Shown here: in pieces, positions 36,744 to 49,612 of the stretch | How the letters are laid out: every line of letters begins with the position of its first letter | Position numbering within the stretch: the stretch's first letter is position 1 | Assembly: GCF_004514425.2 (NCBI RefSeq) | Contig: NZ_MYFN02000012.1 | Span: 106,913 to 170,912, forward strand | Length of the DNA: 64,000 bases | Origin: Shinella sumterensis | Lineage (GTDB): Bacteria > Pseudomonadota > Alphaproteobacteria > Rhizobiales > Rhizobiaceae | Reading direction: 5' to 3' | Made by a program: the position numbers and the translations under genes | Notes under the pieces: generated by a model | The model's database searches: none | Told to the model about the DNA's origin: nothing | The model's input: only the letters and a program-made list of their open reading frames with translations

Positions 36744-37760
36744 TCAACGACGGCCGAAGAGGACCTTGAAGCGGGCGTTGCGGCAGACTTCGCCGCTTTC
36801 CTTGAAGGCTTCCTTCAGCACCGGCTCGTAGGGCAGGCCGCGATTGGCGACCATCAGCAGGCGGCCGCCGATCTTCAAGGACTTTGCCGCCATCCGGATC
36901 ATGCCGGCGCCGAGGGAGTGATCGGCGGCATGGCCTTCGTGGAAGGGCGGATTCATGACGATGAGGTCGTAGTGATCGCGCGGGGTTTCGGCCGTCAGAT
37001 CGAACCAGTAGAAGCGCGCGGGAACGTTCGGGCAGTTCTCTGCCATGTTCTCCTTGGCCGCTTCCAGCGCCTCGTAATGCGCCTCGAACAGGTCGACGCC
37101 CTTCGCCTGCGGCGCACGATCGGCGAGCATGACGGAGAGATAGCCCCAGCCCGCGCCGAAATCGGCGGCGTGGCCGTTGAAATCTTCGGGAATGCGGCTG
37201 GCAAGCAGCTCGGAGCCGTCGTCAATGCGGTCGTGGGAGAACATGCCGGGTGCCGCGGTAAAGCGGCCGTCGACGCGCACCGGCTTGGCCGCCAGCTTGG
37301 CAATCGCCTCCGCCGGATCCTCCGGACGGGCAAACCATATGGCGAGGCCATGATATTTCGGCATGGAATCGCCCGTCAGGCCGAGCTGGTCGAGGCGCTT
37401 GCGCATCGACTGCACGCCGTCTTCCTTGCTGCCCGCGACGACGATCAGGCCGCCGGTGCGAACGCGCCGCAGGGCCTCTGCAATGCGGTTCTCGTTTTCA
37501 CCCTTGTGCTTGTTCATCAGGATGAGCGCGCCGTCGAAATCCTCGCCCTCGATGAGCGGCGTCACCGGCTGGCGCACGGCTTCCAGGCCACGATAGAGCG
37601 ACCGCAGCGGCTGGACCGCCTCCAGCGACGCGGCAAATCCTTCCGGCGGGCGCTGGCCGGCTTCCGCGCCGAGGAAGAGGTAGCGTTCGCCCTCGCCGGG
37701 CATGCCGAGCGTGCCGGAGGCAAAGGGGTGGAACAGGGTCTTCAGGGCATCGCGGGTCAT
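36744..37760 (-). CDS. rsmC: Class I methyltransferase, RsmC-like (16S rRNA m2G)
   Basis: A 338-residue protein with a catalytically degenerate N-terminal methyltransferase-like half (about 1-150, LILMNKHKGENENRIAEALR) and a C-terminal SAM domain with DFGAGWGYLSVMLAD and the N6/N2 base-methylation motif VMNPPFHEG. This duplicated layout is that of RsmC/RlmG, which methylate guanine in rRNA. RsmC is favoured by length (about 340) but RlmG-like activity cannot be excluded. Confidence 0.82.
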   Translation of the reverse strand: MTRDALKTLFHPFASGTLGMPGEGERYLFLGAEAGQRPPEGFAASLEAVQPLRSLYRGLEAVRQPVTPLIEGEDFDGALILMNKHKGENENRIAEALRRVRTGGLIVVAGSKEDGVQSMRKRLDQLGLTGDSMPKYHGLAIWFARPEDPAEAIAKLAAKPVRVDGRFTAAPGMFSHDRIDDGSELLASRIPEDFNGHAADFGAGWGYLSVMLADRAPQAKGVDLFEAHYEALEAAKENMAENCPNVPARFYWFDLTAETPRDHYDLIVMNPPFHEGHAADHSLGAGMIRMAAKSLKIGGRLLMVANRGLPYEPVLKEAFKESGEVCRNARFKVLFGRR

Positions 37761-37797
37761 GGTCGGCTCACAGCGTGGGGTTTCAGACGTTCAAAAG

Positions 37798-37830
37798 AAA
37801 GGGCGCGGAACATGCCGCTCCGCGCCCCTT
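37798..37830 (-). terminator. Intrinsic terminator after pnp
   Basis: On the minus strand GGGCGCGGA, nine-base loop, TCCGCGCCC (37827-37819 with 37809-37801) followed by TTTCTTTTG. It lies 22 bp past the pnp stop. Confidence 0.85.
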
Positions 37831-37851
37831 CCAAAAGGTAGGAGGGTCCGA

Positions 37852-39993
<2,142 letters not shown>

Positions 39994-40107
39994 GTCTTGT
40001 CCTTCGTAAGGCGGATACGCGCACCGCCGCCCGAAAAGGCGCAGGTGGTCTATCCGCTTCATGACGCATCATGGGCAAGACAACGGGAGGCTTCGTGTTT
40101 GCTGGCC

Positions 40108-40140
40108 GCAATTCCGGACGGAAACCGTTCTGGAACCGCT
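40108..40140. repeat. Degenerate copy of an intergenic palindromic repeat
   Basis: GCAATTCCGGACGG-AAACCG at 40108-40126 followed by a weaker right arm (TGGAACCGC). It matches the element at 55070-55112 over the left arm. This resembles short palindromic repeats scattered between rhizobial genes; family assignment is from memory. Confidence 0.4.
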
Positions 40141-40297
40141 TCTCAGGGAAGCATCCTGCAATCCTGCCCCATGACAGGTCATCGGTTGGTTCCGCAGGTC
40201 CGGCCCATCCGGCCTGCTGGAGAATGCCATCTCGCGAGGCGGCCTCAACCGGCACTGGCGAAACGGTACGGCGGAATTGTCTTCCGCAAAAGAATGC

Positions 40298-40323
40298 GGC
40301 GGGCGCTCGTGAGAACGCCCGCC
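40298..40323 (-). terminator. Intrinsic terminator after rpsO
   Basis: Minus strand GGCGGGCG, ten-base loop, CGCCCGCC, followed by GCATTCTTTTG, eight bases after the rpsO stop. Confidence 0.8.
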
Positions 40324-40331
40324 GAAATTGC

Positions 40332-40601
40332 TTAGCGGCGAATACCCAGGGCAGCAATCAGCTTGCTGTAACGGGATTCATCCTTCTTCTTGAGGTAGTC
40401 AAGAAGCGAGCGGCGGCTGGACACCATCGTCAGAAGGCCACGACGGGAGTGGTTGTCCTTCTTGTGACCCTTGAAGTGTTCCGTCAGGTTGTTGATGCGC
40501 TCGGTCAGGATCGCAACCTGGACTTCCGGCGAACCGGTGTCGCCTTCGACAGTTGCGTATTCCTTGATCAGCGCAGCCTTGCGCTCAGCAGTGATCGACA
40601 T
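40332..40601 (-). CDS. rpsO: 30S ribosomal protein S15
   Basis: An 89-residue primary 16S rRNA-binding protein: [68 protein letters not shown], all S15 landmarks. The start 40601 has AAAGGA upstream; upstream in-frame sequence is not part of the gene. Confidence 0.97.
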   Translation of the reverse strand: MSITAERKAALIKEYATVEGDTGSPEVQVAILTERINNLTEHFKGHKKDNHSRRGLLTMVSSRRSLLDYLKKKDESRYSKLIAALGIRR

Positions 40602-40741
40602 CGTATGTCCTTTCATGAATGGAGAACCAGAAGTCGCCAAAAGCCGGGATGTCGTCCAGCGATGGCCGTGAGGCAAGGGGCAAAAGCCCGCATTGCTGGC
40701 GGTGCCTATAAACCATTCGCTTGTGAAAGGGAAGGCCCGTT

Positions 40742-41059
40742 CTACCGCTGCGGCACCGGCAGGCTGGGTGCGGCCTTCGCCGCATCGCTCGTCGCCGGGC
40801 AAACGACATAGGCCGCAAAGATCCATCCAAGCTGCCGACCGTGCACCGAAACCAGCAGCCAGCGTTTCGTGCCGAGCTTGCGCTGGTCGAGGATGACGAC
40901 GCCGGTGCCATTCTCAAGCGTCGTGAGAACAGGACCGTTCGGCGCGGCGCGCACGTTGAGGGGCGTGCCCGTGGGATCGTCGACCAGGCACTCCCCGGCC
41001 AGCGCCGGCGAGACGAGGAGGAGGCCGCCAAGAGCCGCAGCACGCAGAAGAAATCTCAT
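40742..41059 (-). CDS. Secreted bacterial SH3-domain protein
   Basis: A 105-residue protein with a signal peptide ([21 protein letters not shown], cleavage before GEC) and one SH3b domain: [51 protein letters not shown]. Probably periplasmic and wall-associated. The start 41059 is the ATG that places the signal peptide correctly. The earlier in-frame region belongs to the gap after the kinase gene. Confidence 0.82.
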   Translation of the reverse strand: MRFLLRAAALGGLLLVSPALAGECLVDDPTGTPLNVRAAPNGPVLTTLENGTGVVILDQRKLGTKRWLLVSVHGRQLGWIFAAYVVCPATSDAAKAAPSLPVPQR

Positions 41060-41096
41060 GGAATAGCCCCGAGCATGAGAAGGAGCCGCCGTTCTA

Positions 41097-42824
41097 TCAT
41101 GAATTGCGGCGTGCGTGATGAGCTTCCTCATCGCGCAACCGCGCAAGCGGGATCGTGACACGCCATTCGATACCGTCGTCGTGCACGATGAAGTCGAGCT
41201 TGGCATCCAGCGCCATGCCGAGCATGCGCTCCAGGACCACGCTGCCGAAGCCCTTCCGGCTAGCCGCGATGGCCTCCCTGTCGATCGACGCCTTGCTCTC
41301 GCGCCAGACGAGATTGAGATCCTCGCCCTTCGCCACCCAGCTCAGCGAGACGATGCCCCTTTCGTTTGCGAGCGCACCGTATTTCGTTGCATTGGTCGAA
41401 AGCTCGTGCAGCGCCATGCCGAGCGTTTGCGAGGCCTGCGGATCGAGCAGAACGGCGGGACCCGTAATGCGCACGCGGGCCGCATCGTCGGGCGTGAACG
41501 GCTTCAACTGGTTCTTGGCAAGCTCCATCAGGTTGATGCCGTCGGATGCATTGGCGATCATCAGGTCGGTCGAGCGGGCCAGCCCCGCCACGCGCTTGCG
41601 GAAGGTTTCTGCGAAATCGGCGGCATTCTCCGCGCCGGCTGCCGACTGGTTCAGCATGGCCTGGATGACGGTGAGCTGGTTCTTGGAGCGGTGCGCCACC
41701 TCACGCATGAGGAAGCGAACCTCGTTTTCGGATTTCACCCGCGCATCCGCCGCTTCCGCCAGCGCACGCGACACCGTCTCCAGTTCGGTGATGGCATAGG
41801 GCCGTGCGGCGACGCGCTCGCCATGCCCGAGCCTGCGGGCATCATGCGCAAGCAGCCGGACGTCCCGCGACAGGACCCGCGCGATGCCGACCGCGCCGAT
41901 CGCGGCCAGCAGCGCGAAGACCACGCCGCCGATCACCAGCCAGCGTATCGACGACGCCGCCGGCGCCTGCACGTCGGAGGATTTCGCCCAGGCGATCATG
42001 CGCCAGCCCGCCAGCGACGAGAACTCGGTGACGATCTGATAATTCGTGCCGTCCTGCCGCATGGTGCTGACGCCGAGGCGCAGGGATGGCACCACGCGCA
42101 GGAAAAATTCCGTACCGGTCTTCTGTTTCTCGTCCGTCGAGGCGATCACCGTGCCCGTGCTGTCGATGACCGCGGCGTTCCAGCCGGGGGACAGGACATC
42201 CGGATTGACCGCACGGCGCAAGGCGTCGGCATTCTTCGTCAGCGTCAGCAGCACCTGCCGGCCGTTCGAAAGCCGCATGGGCTGGTAGACGTTGAAGACC
42301 CATTGCTGCGCCGTCCGGCCGAAGAAGATATCCGAGACCATGCGCTCGCCGCGCGCCAGCGCCAGGCTTGCGGAGGTCGGATCGGACGCCATGTTGAGGG
42401 CAGTGCCATAGGGCACGCGCGTGTTGACGAGCTGGCGCATCGTCGGATCGATGACGAGAAAATAGATATCCGTGCCTTCGAGCGTCTTGCTGGCCTGCGC
42501 ATGCAGCCCGGCAAAGTCGCCCTGCACCAAGCTTTCCGATGTGGAGAGAAAGTTCAGCGTCGAGAACATGCCGGAGATTTCACGCTCGACGGCACGGTTC
42601 ACGGCGCTCGTGGAGGTACGCAGCAGCGATTCGAAAATCCGCTCCTGCGCCTCGTTGGTGCGCTTCAGAACCACCATGGAAAACAGGAAGGCGGGCACGA
42701 TCAGGACGAGGATCATGCAGACGAGATAGAAGAGGACCGGATAGTGCATGCGCCGGCGTCCGACGGCAGGTTTTGCCTCCGCGTCTCCGGCAGAGACCGT
42801 TCTGTCAGTCGGCGCAATCGTCAA
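41097..42824 (-). CDS. Membrane sensor histidine kinase, HWE family
   Basis: A 575-residue receptor kinase. An N-terminal helix (about 27-53), an extracytoplasmic Cache-like sensor (about 60-290) and a second helix (RWLVIGGVVFALLAAIGAVGIA) are followed by a HAMP-like linker. The kinase core has phospho-acceptor His in FLMREVAHRSKNQLTVIQAM, then HELSTNATKYGAL and LVWRESK, which mark the HWE/HisKA_2 group common in rhizobia. The start is TTG 42824 with AAAGGG upstream. No response regulator gene is adjacent. Confidence 0.88.
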   Translation of the reverse strand: MTIAPTDRTVSAGDAEAKPAVGRRRMHYPVLFYLVCMILVLIVPAFLFSMVVLKRTNEAQERIFESLLRTSTSAVNRAVEREISGMFSTLNFLSTSESLVQGDFAGLHAQASKTLEGTDIYFLVIDPTMRQLVNTRVPYGTALNMASDPTSASLALARGERMVSDIFFGRTAQQWVFNVYQPMRLSNGRQVLLTLTKNADALRRAVNPDVLSPGWNAAVIDSTGTVIASTDEKQKTGTEFFLRVVPSLRLGVSTMRQDGTNYQIVTEFSSLAGWRMIAWAKSSDVQAPAASSIRWLVIGGVVFALLAAIGAVGIARVLSRDVRLLAHDARRLGHGERVAARPYAITELETVSRALAEAADARVKSENEVRFLMREVAHRSKNQLTVIQAMLNQSAAGAENAADFAETFRKRVAGLARSTDLMIANASDGINLMELAKNQLKPFTPDDAARVRITGPAVLLDPQASQTLGMALHELSTNATKYGALANERGIVSLSWVAKGEDLNLVWRESKASIDREAIAASRKGFGSVVLERMLGMALDAKLDFIVHDDGIEWRVTIPLARLRDEEAHHARRNS

Positions 42825-42966
42825 CGGCCAGCCCTTTTCACCCTTCCCTCAGGAGCGATCACGGCGGCGCACGCCGCCCACCCCGCCCCGGAGCGAACCT
42901 TGCAGGCCCATAAAGCCTGTTGCTTGTGGTGAAATCAAGTCGGCGGCGGTTGGTTCCGCCCCCATA

Positions 42967-43899
42967 TCAACCTTGGAAGACCCGCTTGGGACGGAACTCG
43001 CCGCCGCCGATTTCGCCGATCGCCACCAGCTTGCCGCGCGCCGTGGCATAGGCTTCATCCGCGGAAACCGGCGCATCGCGGCCGCGGAGGATGATGGGAT
43101 TTCCCATGCGCAGCCGATGCGCCTGGTCGTCGTTGATGACGATCTGCGGCAGGCTGGAGAGGGCCTCGCCCGTATCGATCAGGAAGGCGTCCAGTGCCGC
43201 GAGGCGCTCGGCTTCGTCCTCGATCTTTTCCAGCGCCAACAGGTCGGCGAGCGGCACCATGTCGTCCTCGCCGAAGGGCGCGACGAAGGTGCGGCGCAGC
43301 GCCGAGATATGACCGTAACAGCCGAGCTGGCGGCCGAAGTCGCGGGCGAGCGCGCGGACATAGGTCCCCTTGCCGCACTCCACTTCGAAGTGCGCGGTAT
43401 TCTCGTCCGATGCGATCAGCGTCAGGCGGTGGATTTCCACCTCGCGGGACGGGATTTCCACCGTCTCGCCTTCGCGGGCGAGATCATAGGCACGCTCGCC
43501 GTCGATCTTGATGGCCGAAAACTGCGGGGGGATCTGCTGTATGGTGCCGGTATAGTCGCCGAGGATCGCCTTGATCTCTTCGGCGGTCGGGCGTTTGTCG
43601 GAACTCTGCGTCACCTCGCCTTCCAGGTCGTCGGTCGTGCGCTCCTCGCCCCAGGTGACGGTGAACTCATAGATCTTGCGGCCGTCCATGACGTAGGGAA
43701 CGGTCTTGGTCGCATCGCCCAGCGCGATCGGCAGCATGCCGGAGGCGAGCGGATCGAGCGTGCCGGCATGACCGGCCTTCTGGGCCTTGAGAAGCCACTT
43801 GATCTTGGCGACGGCTTCGGTCGAGCCGAAATCGAACGGCTTGTCGAGAATAAGCCAGCCGGAAACCGGCCGGCCCTTGGGTTTGCGGGGCTTGGACAT
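42967..43899 (-). CDS. truB: tRNA pseudouridine(55) synthase TruB
   Basis: Makes pseudouridine 55 in the tRNA T-loop. In 310 residues, [19 protein letters not shown] and [21 protein letters not shown] contain catalytic Asp49, and [11 protein letters not shown] and [15 protein letters not shown] follow. Last gene of the rimP-nusA-ylxR-infB-rbfA-truB cluster; 12 bp after rbfA. Confidence 0.96.
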   Translation of the reverse strand: MSKPRKPKGRPVSGWLILDKPFDFGSTEAVAKIKWLLKAQKAGHAGTLDPLASGMLPIALGDATKTVPYVMDGRKIYEFTVTWGEERTTDDLEGEVTQSSDKRPTAEEIKAILGDYTGTIQQIPPQFSAIKIDGERAYDLAREGETVEIPSREVEIHRLTLIASDENTAHFEVECGKGTYVRALARDFGRQLGCYGHISALRRTFVAPFGEDDMVPLADLLALEKIEDEAERLAALDAFLIDTGEALSSLPQIVINDDQAHRLRMGNPIILRGRDAPVSADEAYATARGKLVAIGEIGGGEFRPKRVFQG

Positions 43900-43911
43900 C
43901 TTTATCCTGGG

Positions 43912-44322
43912 TTACTTGTCGTCGTCGCCGCCATCGGCGGAAAGGTCGCGCGCCACTTCGGGCGAACGCAGGAGCTCGTCGATCTTCTTGTAATTGTCGA
44001 AGCTCGTATCGTCGCGGAAGCGGACGTCCGGCATGTATTTCATCTGGCGCAGCTGCGGACCGAGGCGGCCGCGGATGAACTTCGCTTTGCGGTTGAGCGC
44101 CTCGATGATCGCGTCGTGATCCTTGACGCCCAGCGGCGTGACATAGGCCGTCGCATGCTTCAGGTCCGGCGACATGCGGACTTCCGAAATCGAGATCACC
44201 GTCTTTTCGAGAAGCGGATCACGCACTTCGCCGCGCTGGAGAACCTGGGTCAGGGCCGCGCGCACCTGCTCGCCGACGCGCAGCATGCGTTGCGACGGTG
44301 CGGAGGTAGTTGCTCTTGCCAT
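43912..44322 (-). CDS. rbfA: 30S ribosome-binding factor RbfA
   Basis: A 136-residue KH-like 30S maturation factor: [47 protein letters not shown] and [22 protein letters not shown] are classical. The C-terminal tail is acidic. The start 44322 follows GAAGG. It is separated from infB by a strong hairpin at 44343-44372. Confidence 0.95.
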   Translation of the reverse strand: MARATTSAPSQRMLRVGEQVRAALTQVLQRGEVRDPLLEKTVISISEVRMSPDLKHATAYVTPLGVKDHDAIIEALNRKAKFIRGRLGPQLRQMKYMPDVRFRDDTSFDNYKKIDELLRSPEVARDLSADGGDDDK

Positions 44323-44333
44323 GGTCGTTACCT

Positions 44334-44372
44334 TCAAAAAAATGCGAGCGCCGAAAAGGTCCGGCGCTCGCA
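44334..44372 (-). terminator. Strong intrinsic terminator between infB and rbfA
   Basis: On the minus strand a perfect 11-bp stem TGCGAGCGCCG, eight-base loop, CGGCGCTCGCA (44372-44343), followed directly by seven T residues. It sits after the infB stop and 20 bp before rbfA, so it should separate or attenuate the distal part of the operon. Confidence 0.85.
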
Positions 44373-44394
44373 CGATATTGGGATCGCCGGACGC

Positions 44395-47061
44395 TTACAG
44401 CGTGCGGGTGATGTGCTCCACGCGGAAGCACTCGATCGTGTCGCCCGCGCGGATGTCCTCGTAGTTCTCGAAGGCCATGCCGCATTCCTGGCCCATCGGC
44501 ACTTCGGCGACTTCGTCCTTGAAGCGCTTGAGGGTCTTGAGCTTGCCTTCGTGGATGACGACGTTGTCGCGCACGAGGCGCACGCCGGCACCACGCTCGA
44601 CCTTGCCTTCGATGACGCGGCAACCCGCGACCTTGCCGACCTTCGTGATGTTGAACACCTCGAGGATCTCGGCATTGCCGAGGAAGGTTTCGCGACGCTC
44701 CGGCGAGAGCAGGCCCGACATCGCCGCCTTCACGTCATCCACCAGATCGTAGATGATGTTGTAGTAGCGGATTTCGAGGCCGGCGCGTTCGGCCGCCGTG
44801 CGTGCCTGGGCATTCGCACGGACGTTGAAGCCGATGATCGCGGCATTGGACGCTTCGGCGAGCGAAATGTCCGACTCGGTGATGGCGCCGGCACCCGAAT
44901 GCACGATGCGCACGCGCACTTCGTCGGTACCCAGCTTGTCGAGCGCGCCGGCAATGGCTTCGATCGAGCCCTGCACGTCGCCCTTGATGAGCAGCGGGAA
45001 CTCCTTGAGGCCCGTGTTCTGCAGCTGGCTCATCATCTGCTCGAGCGAACCGCGCGAACCGGCCTGACGCGCCACCTGCTTCTCGCGGGCGAGGCGCTGG
45101 CGGTATTCGGAGATCTCGCGGGCGCGGCTCTCGTTCTCGACGACGGCGAACTTGTCACCGGCGGCCGGCGTGCCGGACAGGCCGAGGACCTCGACCGGCA
45201 TGGACGGACCGGCTTCCTTGACGTGCTCGCCCTTGTCGTTGACCAGCGCACGCACGCGGCCCCACTGATCGCCTGCGACCAGGATCTGGCCGGGCTTCAG
45301 CGTACCGGTCTGAACCAGCACGGTTGCAACGGCGCCGCGGCCGCGATCCAGCTGGGCTTCGACGACGACGCCTTCGGCCGTGCGGTTCGGGTTCGCCTTG
45401 AGGTCGAGGATTTCGGCCTGCAGCAGGACGGCTTCGAGCAGCTTGTCGAGGTTGAGGCGGTTCTTGGCCGACACTTCCACGTCGAGCGTTTCACCGCCCA
45501 TGGATTCGACGAAGACCTCGTGCTGGAGGAGCTGGTTGCGCACCTTCTGCGGGTCGGCTTCGTGCTTGTCGATCTTGTTGATCGCCACGATGATCGGCAC
45601 ACCGGCCGCCTTGGCGTGGTTGATGGACTCGATCGTCTGCGGCATCACACTGTCGTCGGCGGCGACCACGAGGATCGCGATATCCGTCGCCTGCGCACCA
45701 CGGGCACGCATGGCGGTGAACGCGGCGTGGCCGGGGGTGTCGATGAAGGTGATCTTGTGACCGTTGTGCTCGACCTGGTAGGCGCCGATATGCTGGGTGA
45801 TGCCACCGGCTTCGCCGGCGACCGTGTTGGCCTGGCGGATGGCATCGAGCAGCGAGGTCTTGCCGTGGTCGACGTGACCCATGATGGTCACGATCGGCGG
45901 ACGGCTCTGCAGATCGCCGGCATCGTCGGTGACGTTGAAGATGCCTTCTTCGACGTCGGATTCCGAAACGCGCTTGACGGTGTGGCCGAATTCGCCCGCG
46001 ATGAGTTCAGCCAGGTCGGCGTCGATCAGATCGCCGGGCTTCATCATCTGCCCTTCCTTCATCAGGTACTTGATGACGTCGACGGCGCGTTCGGACATGC
46101 GCTGCGACAGTTCCTGAATGGTGATGGTTTCCGGCAGGATGACCTCGCGCATGACCTTCTCGCGGGTTTCCTGCATCTGGCTGCGCTTGAACTTCTCCTG
46201 GCGGCGACGCATCGCCGACAGCGAGCGGCCGCGCTGCGAGCCGTCCTCGTCCGTCGAGGCGGTGGTGAGCGTCAGCTTGCCCTGGCGGCGGCCGTCGTCG
46301 GACTTCGGACGGGCCGGAGCCTTGGCCGGCTCGGGACGCTTGATGGCGCCGCGGTTGGCGGGCACGCCGCCACGCGGACGCTTGTCGTCATCGTCGTCCG
46401 CATCGCGGCGACCACGACCGGGAACCCCGGCCGGCGCGGCAACGGGCACGCGGCCCGGCTGCGGACGCGTTTCGGCAGCAGCAGGAGCAGCAGCGCGTGC
46501 GACCGGCTGCGGTTCGACGACTTCCGGTTCGGGCGCGGGTGCGGCGGCCTCGTTGGCGCGGCGCTCGGCCTCTTCCTTCTCGCGCTGGATGCGGGCTTCT
46601 TCCTCAGCCTTGCGGCGGGCTTCTTCCTCGACCTTGCGGCGGGCCTCGTCCTCGGCGCGCTGGCGCGCTTCGGCGGCATCGCGGATCTGGGCTTCGGCAA
46701 GCGCACGGCGGCGGGCCTCGACCTCATCGGGCGATAGCTGGTTCAGCACGACGCCGACGCGCGGGCGGCTCTGCTCGGCCGAACGCGAAGGCTGCTGCTG
46801 GACCGGCCGCGACTGCTGCGGCGCCGGACGCGTCTGCTGCGGTTCGGGCTGGCGCTGCACGGGCGTGACAGGCGCCGACGCCTGGCGGTCTTCGCCCGGG
46901 CGGCTGAAATGGCGCTTGGTGCGGGTCTCGACCACGACGGCCTTCGTGCGGCCACGACCCATGTCCTGGCGCACGGTTCCCTGCTGAACCCCCGAGGGCT
47001 TCAGGCTAAGGGTCTTCTTGCCAGCCACACTGATCGTCTTGTCGTCTTCGTTGTCGGTCAT
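44395..47061 (-). CDS. infB: Translation initiation factor IF-2
   Basis: GTPase that brings initiator tRNA to the 30S subunit. At 888 residues it is the long form: an N-terminal [18 protein letters not shown] segment, a long Gln/Pro then Glu/Ala/Arg-rich coiled region (about 45-260), then the G domain with [30 protein letters not shown] and [10 protein letters not shown], and domains II-IV ending EHITRTL. Follows ylxR and nusA on the same strand. Confidence 0.97.
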   Translation of the reverse strand: MTDNEDDKTISVAGKKTLSLKPSGVQQGTVRQDMGRGRTKAVVVETRTKRHFSRPGEDRQASAPVTPVQRQPEPQQTRPAPQQSRPVQQQPSRSAEQSRPRVGVVLNQLSPDEVEARRRALAEAQIRDAAEARQRAEDEARRKVEEEARRKAEEEARIQREKEEAERRANEAAAPAPEPEVVEPQPVARAAAPAAAETRPQPGRVPVAAPAGVPGRGRRDADDDDDKRPRGGVPANRGAIKRPEPAKAPARPKSDDGRRQGKLTLTTASTDEDGSQRGRSLSAMRRRQEKFKRSQMQETREKVMREVILPETITIQELSQRMSERAVDVIKYLMKEGQMMKPGDLIDADLAELIAGEFGHTVKRVSESDVEEGIFNVTDDAGDLQSRPPIVTIMGHVDHGKTSLLDAIRQANTVAGEAGGITQHIGAYQVEHNGHKITFIDTPGHAAFTAMRARGAQATDIAILVVAADDSVMPQTIESINHAKAAGVPIIVAINKIDKHEADPQKVRNQLLQHEVFVESMGGETLDVEVSAKNRLNLDKLLEAVLLQAEILDLKANPNRTAEGVVVEAQLDRGRGAVATVLVQTGTLKPGQILVAGDQWGRVRALVNDKGEHVKEAGPSMPVEVLGLSGTPAAGDKFAVVENESRAREISEYRQRLAREKQVARQAGSRGSLEQMMSQLQNTGLKEFPLLIKGDVQGSIEAIAGALDKLGTDEVRVRIVHSGAGAITESDISLAEASNAAIIGFNVRANAQARTAAERAGLEIRYYNIIYDLVDDVKAAMSGLLSPERRETFLGNAEILEVFNITKVGKVAGCRVIEGKVERGAGVRLVRDNVVIHEGKLKTLKRFKDEVAEVPMGQECGMAFENYEDIRAGDTIECFRVEHITRTL

Positions 47062-47165
47062 TCCGTTCCGTTCCTAAGATCAGGGCCGGATGCGTATCAC
47101 CAGACCCCGTCGTTCAATTGTGTTCACCCAATGCGAATTCGGCCGGCCGAATGCCGGTAACCGCG

Positions 47166-47822
47166 TCATTGGTTCGTCTGGCCAGCGCCACCTTTTGTCA
47201 TCATCAGGCTGTCGCCCCGATATTTTTCGAGCATGATTGCGCGCTTCACTACACCCTCACCCGCCTGCCCTGCAAGCGCTGCGGCATGGATAAACGCATT
47301 CTGGCCCAAAAGCCCCTCCAATTCGCTCTCGGAGAAGAGCCTGAAGGAGGGAATTTCCGTTTCGTCATCGGTAAGGAAGCTTGCGGCCTTCCTCGCCTGG
47401 TCAATCTTTCGCACCCCGTCCGCCGCCGCATCCGTCGCGTGGAAGACGGCCAATGCCGCCAGAGCGCGAACCGCCTGATCGACCTTGGAGGAGCCTGTGA
47501 TGAACTGTCCGGCCTTGCGCGCCATGTTCATCATGCCGCCGAGCTGGGCCGCGATCAGCCTGTCCACTTCGGCGCCGAGTTCCGGCGCGGCCTTCGCCTC
47601 CGCCTTCAACGCACGCCCGAAAAGCTTTCTGGCGACCGCCTTGTCGACGATCGCCCGTTCTGCCTTCACCCAGCATCCGCGTCCGGGAAGTTGACGCTTG
47701 AGATCCGGAACGACGCTGCCGTCCGGGCCCAGGACAAAGCGGATCAGATCATCCGCCTCGCCCTTTTCGCGCGTCACGATGCACATGCGGTCGTTCACGC
47801 CGTCCTCGTCTTTCCTGCCCAT
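47166..47822 (-). CDS. ylxR: YlxR (DUF448) RNA-binding protein with L7Ae-like extension
   Basis: 218 residues. The YlxR fold is in the first half (DRMCIVTREKGEADDLIRFVLG, DLKRQLPGRGCWVKAERAIVDKAV), with the GRGCW box. The second half (LGGMMNMARKAGQFITGSSKVDQAVR, LAVFHATDAAADG) resembles an L7Ae/L30e-like RNA-binding domain, as in other alphaproteobacterial members. Position between nusA and infB is conserved. The start 47822 is preferred to a TTG at 47843. Confidence 0.9.
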   Translation of the reverse strand: MGRKDEDGVNDRMCIVTREKGEADDLIRFVLGPDGSVVPDLKRQLPGRGCWVKAERAIVDKAVARKLFGRALKAEAKAAPELGAEVDRLIAAQLGGMMNMARKAGQFITGSSKVDQAVRALAALAVFHATDAAADGVRKIDQARKAASFLTDDETEIPSFRLFSESELEGLLGQNAFIHAAALAGQAGEGVVKRAIMLEKYRGDSLMMTKGGAGQTNQ

Positions 47823-47896
47823 ATAGGTTTCCGCTCTTGTCAACGCAAACCGCTATGCAAAATCAGCGGGCGGCATGCCAACCTGGAAGACGCCGA

Positions 47897-49498
47897 TCAG
47901 GCGTCCTCTTCACCGCCCTCGACGACTTCCTCTTCCTCGGCGGCGAGATCCTCCTGCGTGATCCAGCCGGCCGCAAGGCGGGCCTGGACGATCATCGCTT
48001 CGGCCTCGGCGCGGGAAACCTCGAACTTCGAGAACAGGCCCTCGAACTTCTTCGTCTCGCCGTCCTTGCGCTCGGTCCAGCCGACAAGGTCGTCTGCGGC
48101 GCAGCCTGCGAAGTCTTCCATCGTCTTGATGCCGTCTTCGCCCAGCGCAACGAGCATCTGGCTCGTCATGCCGTCGATCTGGCGCAGGTCGTCGGAAACG
48201 CCGAGTTCCTTGCGCTTGGCATCCATCTCGGCCTCGAGGCGGTCGAGATGCTCGCGGGCGCGGGTCTGGAGTTCCTGGGCCGTGTCTTCGTCGAAGCCGT
48301 CGATCGAGGCGATTTCGTCGAGATCGACGTAGGCGAGCTCCTCGACGGCGGCGAAGCCTTCGGAGGCCAGAACCTGGCCGACCATCTCATCCACGTCGAG
48401 CGCTTCCATGAAGAGGTTGGTGCGCTCGTTGAATTCCTTCTGGCGACGCTCGGACTCTTCGGCTTCCGTCAGGATGTCGATGTCCCAGCCGGTCAGCTGC
48501 GAGGCAAGGCGGACGTTCTGGCCGCGACGGCCGATGGCCAGCGACAGCTGCTCGTCGGGAACGACGACTTCGATGCGCTCGGCATCTTCGTCGAGAACGA
48601 CCTTGGCGACCTCAGCCGGCTGAAGGGCGTTGACGATGAAGGAAGCCGGATCCTGGCTCCACGGAATGATGTCGATCTTCTCACCCTGCAGCTCGCCGAC
48701 GACGGCCTGGACGCGCGAACCGCGCATACCGACGCAGGCGCCGACCGGATCGATCGACGAATCGTTCGAGATGACGGCGATCTTGGCGCGCGAACCCGGG
48801 TCGCGGGCAACCGACTTGATCTGGATGATGCCGTCGTAGATTTCGGGCACTTCCATGGTGAAGAGCTTCACCATGAACTGCGGATGGGTCCGCGACAGGA
48901 AGATCTGCGGGCCGCGCTGCTCGCGCCGCACGTCGTAGACGAAGGCGCGGACGCGGTCGCCGTAGCGCATGTTCTCGCGCGGGATCATCTCGTCGCGGCG
49001 GATGATGCCTTCGCCACGGCCGAGATCGACGATGACGTTGCCATATTCGACGCGCTTGACCGTGCCGTTGACGATTTCGCCGATGCGGTCCTTGTATTCG
49101 TCGAACTGGCGGTCGCGCTCGGCTTCGCGCACCTTCTGCACGATGACCTGCTTGGCCGACTGGGCGGCGATGCGGCCGAAGTCCATCGGCGGCAGCGGGT
49201 CGGCGATGAAGTCGCCGAGCTTGGCGTCGGGGTTGCGGTCGCGTGCCAGTTCCAGCGGGATCTGGGTCGAATAGTCCTCGGCGTGCTCGACGACCTCAAG
49301 CAGGCGCTGGAGGCGGATTTCGCCGGTCTTGGAATTGATGTCGGCGCGGATGTTCGATTCCGTGCCGTAACGCGAGCGGGCTGCCTTCTGGATGGCGTCG
49401 GCCATCGCGGCAAGCACGATCTCGCGGTCGATGACCTTTTCACGGGCCACGGCATCCGCGATCTGCAGAAGCTCAAGCCGGTTCGCACTGACTGCCAT
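47897..49498 (-). CDS. nusA: Transcription termination/antitermination factor NusA
   Basis: A 533-residue RNA polymerase cofactor: N-terminal domain ([21 protein letters not shown]), S1 domain ([21 protein letters not shown]), two KH domains ([19 protein letters not shown] and [21 protein letters not shown]), then helical acidic-repeat domains with [19 protein letters not shown] and an acidic tail. The start 49498 has GGAGAC upstream; an extended upstream frame has no support. Confidence 0.96.
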   Translation of the reverse strand: MAVSANRLELLQIADAVAREKVIDREIVLAAMADAIQKAARSRYGTESNIRADINSKTGEIRLQRLLEVVEHAEDYSTQIPLELARDRNPDAKLGDFIADPLPPMDFGRIAAQSAKQVIVQKVREAERDRQFDEYKDRIGEIVNGTVKRVEYGNVIVDLGRGEGIIRRDEMIPRENMRYGDRVRAFVYDVRREQRGPQIFLSRTHPQFMVKLFTMEVPEIYDGIIQIKSVARDPGSRAKIAVISNDSSIDPVGACVGMRGSRVQAVVGELQGEKIDIIPWSQDPASFIVNALQPAEVAKVVLDEDAERIEVVVPDEQLSLAIGRRGQNVRLASQLTGWDIDILTEAEESERRQKEFNERTNLFMEALDVDEMVGQVLASEGFAAVEELAYVDLDEIASIDGFDEDTAQELQTRAREHLDRLEAEMDAKRKELGVSDDLRQIDGMTSQMLVALGEDGIKTMEDFAGCAADDLVGWTERKDGETKKFEGLFSKFEVSRAEAEAMIVQARLAAGWITQEDLAAEEEEVVEGGEEDA

Positions 49499-49612
49499 TG
49501 TCTCAGGTCTCCATGGTCGGGCCGGGGCCTGTGCCTCCGACCTATCTGAAGCGGAACACCGCTCCGGTTGCGTCCTCTCCGCCCCGCCACTCGGCCGGAG
49601 CGCACTCACACA

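Larger units (their letters stand above)
39994..40331. other. rpsO-pnp intergenic region
   Basis: Contains the rpsO terminator (40298-40323) and, from 40108, one arm of a repeated intergenic palindrome (GCAATTCCGGACGG) also found at 55070. The rest has no supported gene; it should hold the pnp promoter and RNase III-type leader if regulation is like other bacteria. Confidence 0.4.

Noticed and set aside
42748..46737. A 1329-codon open frame on the plus strand opposite truB, rbfA and infB
   Set aside because: Antisense to three well-identified genes; composition (DxxD, HRR runs) is that of reverse-complemented GC-rich coding DNA.
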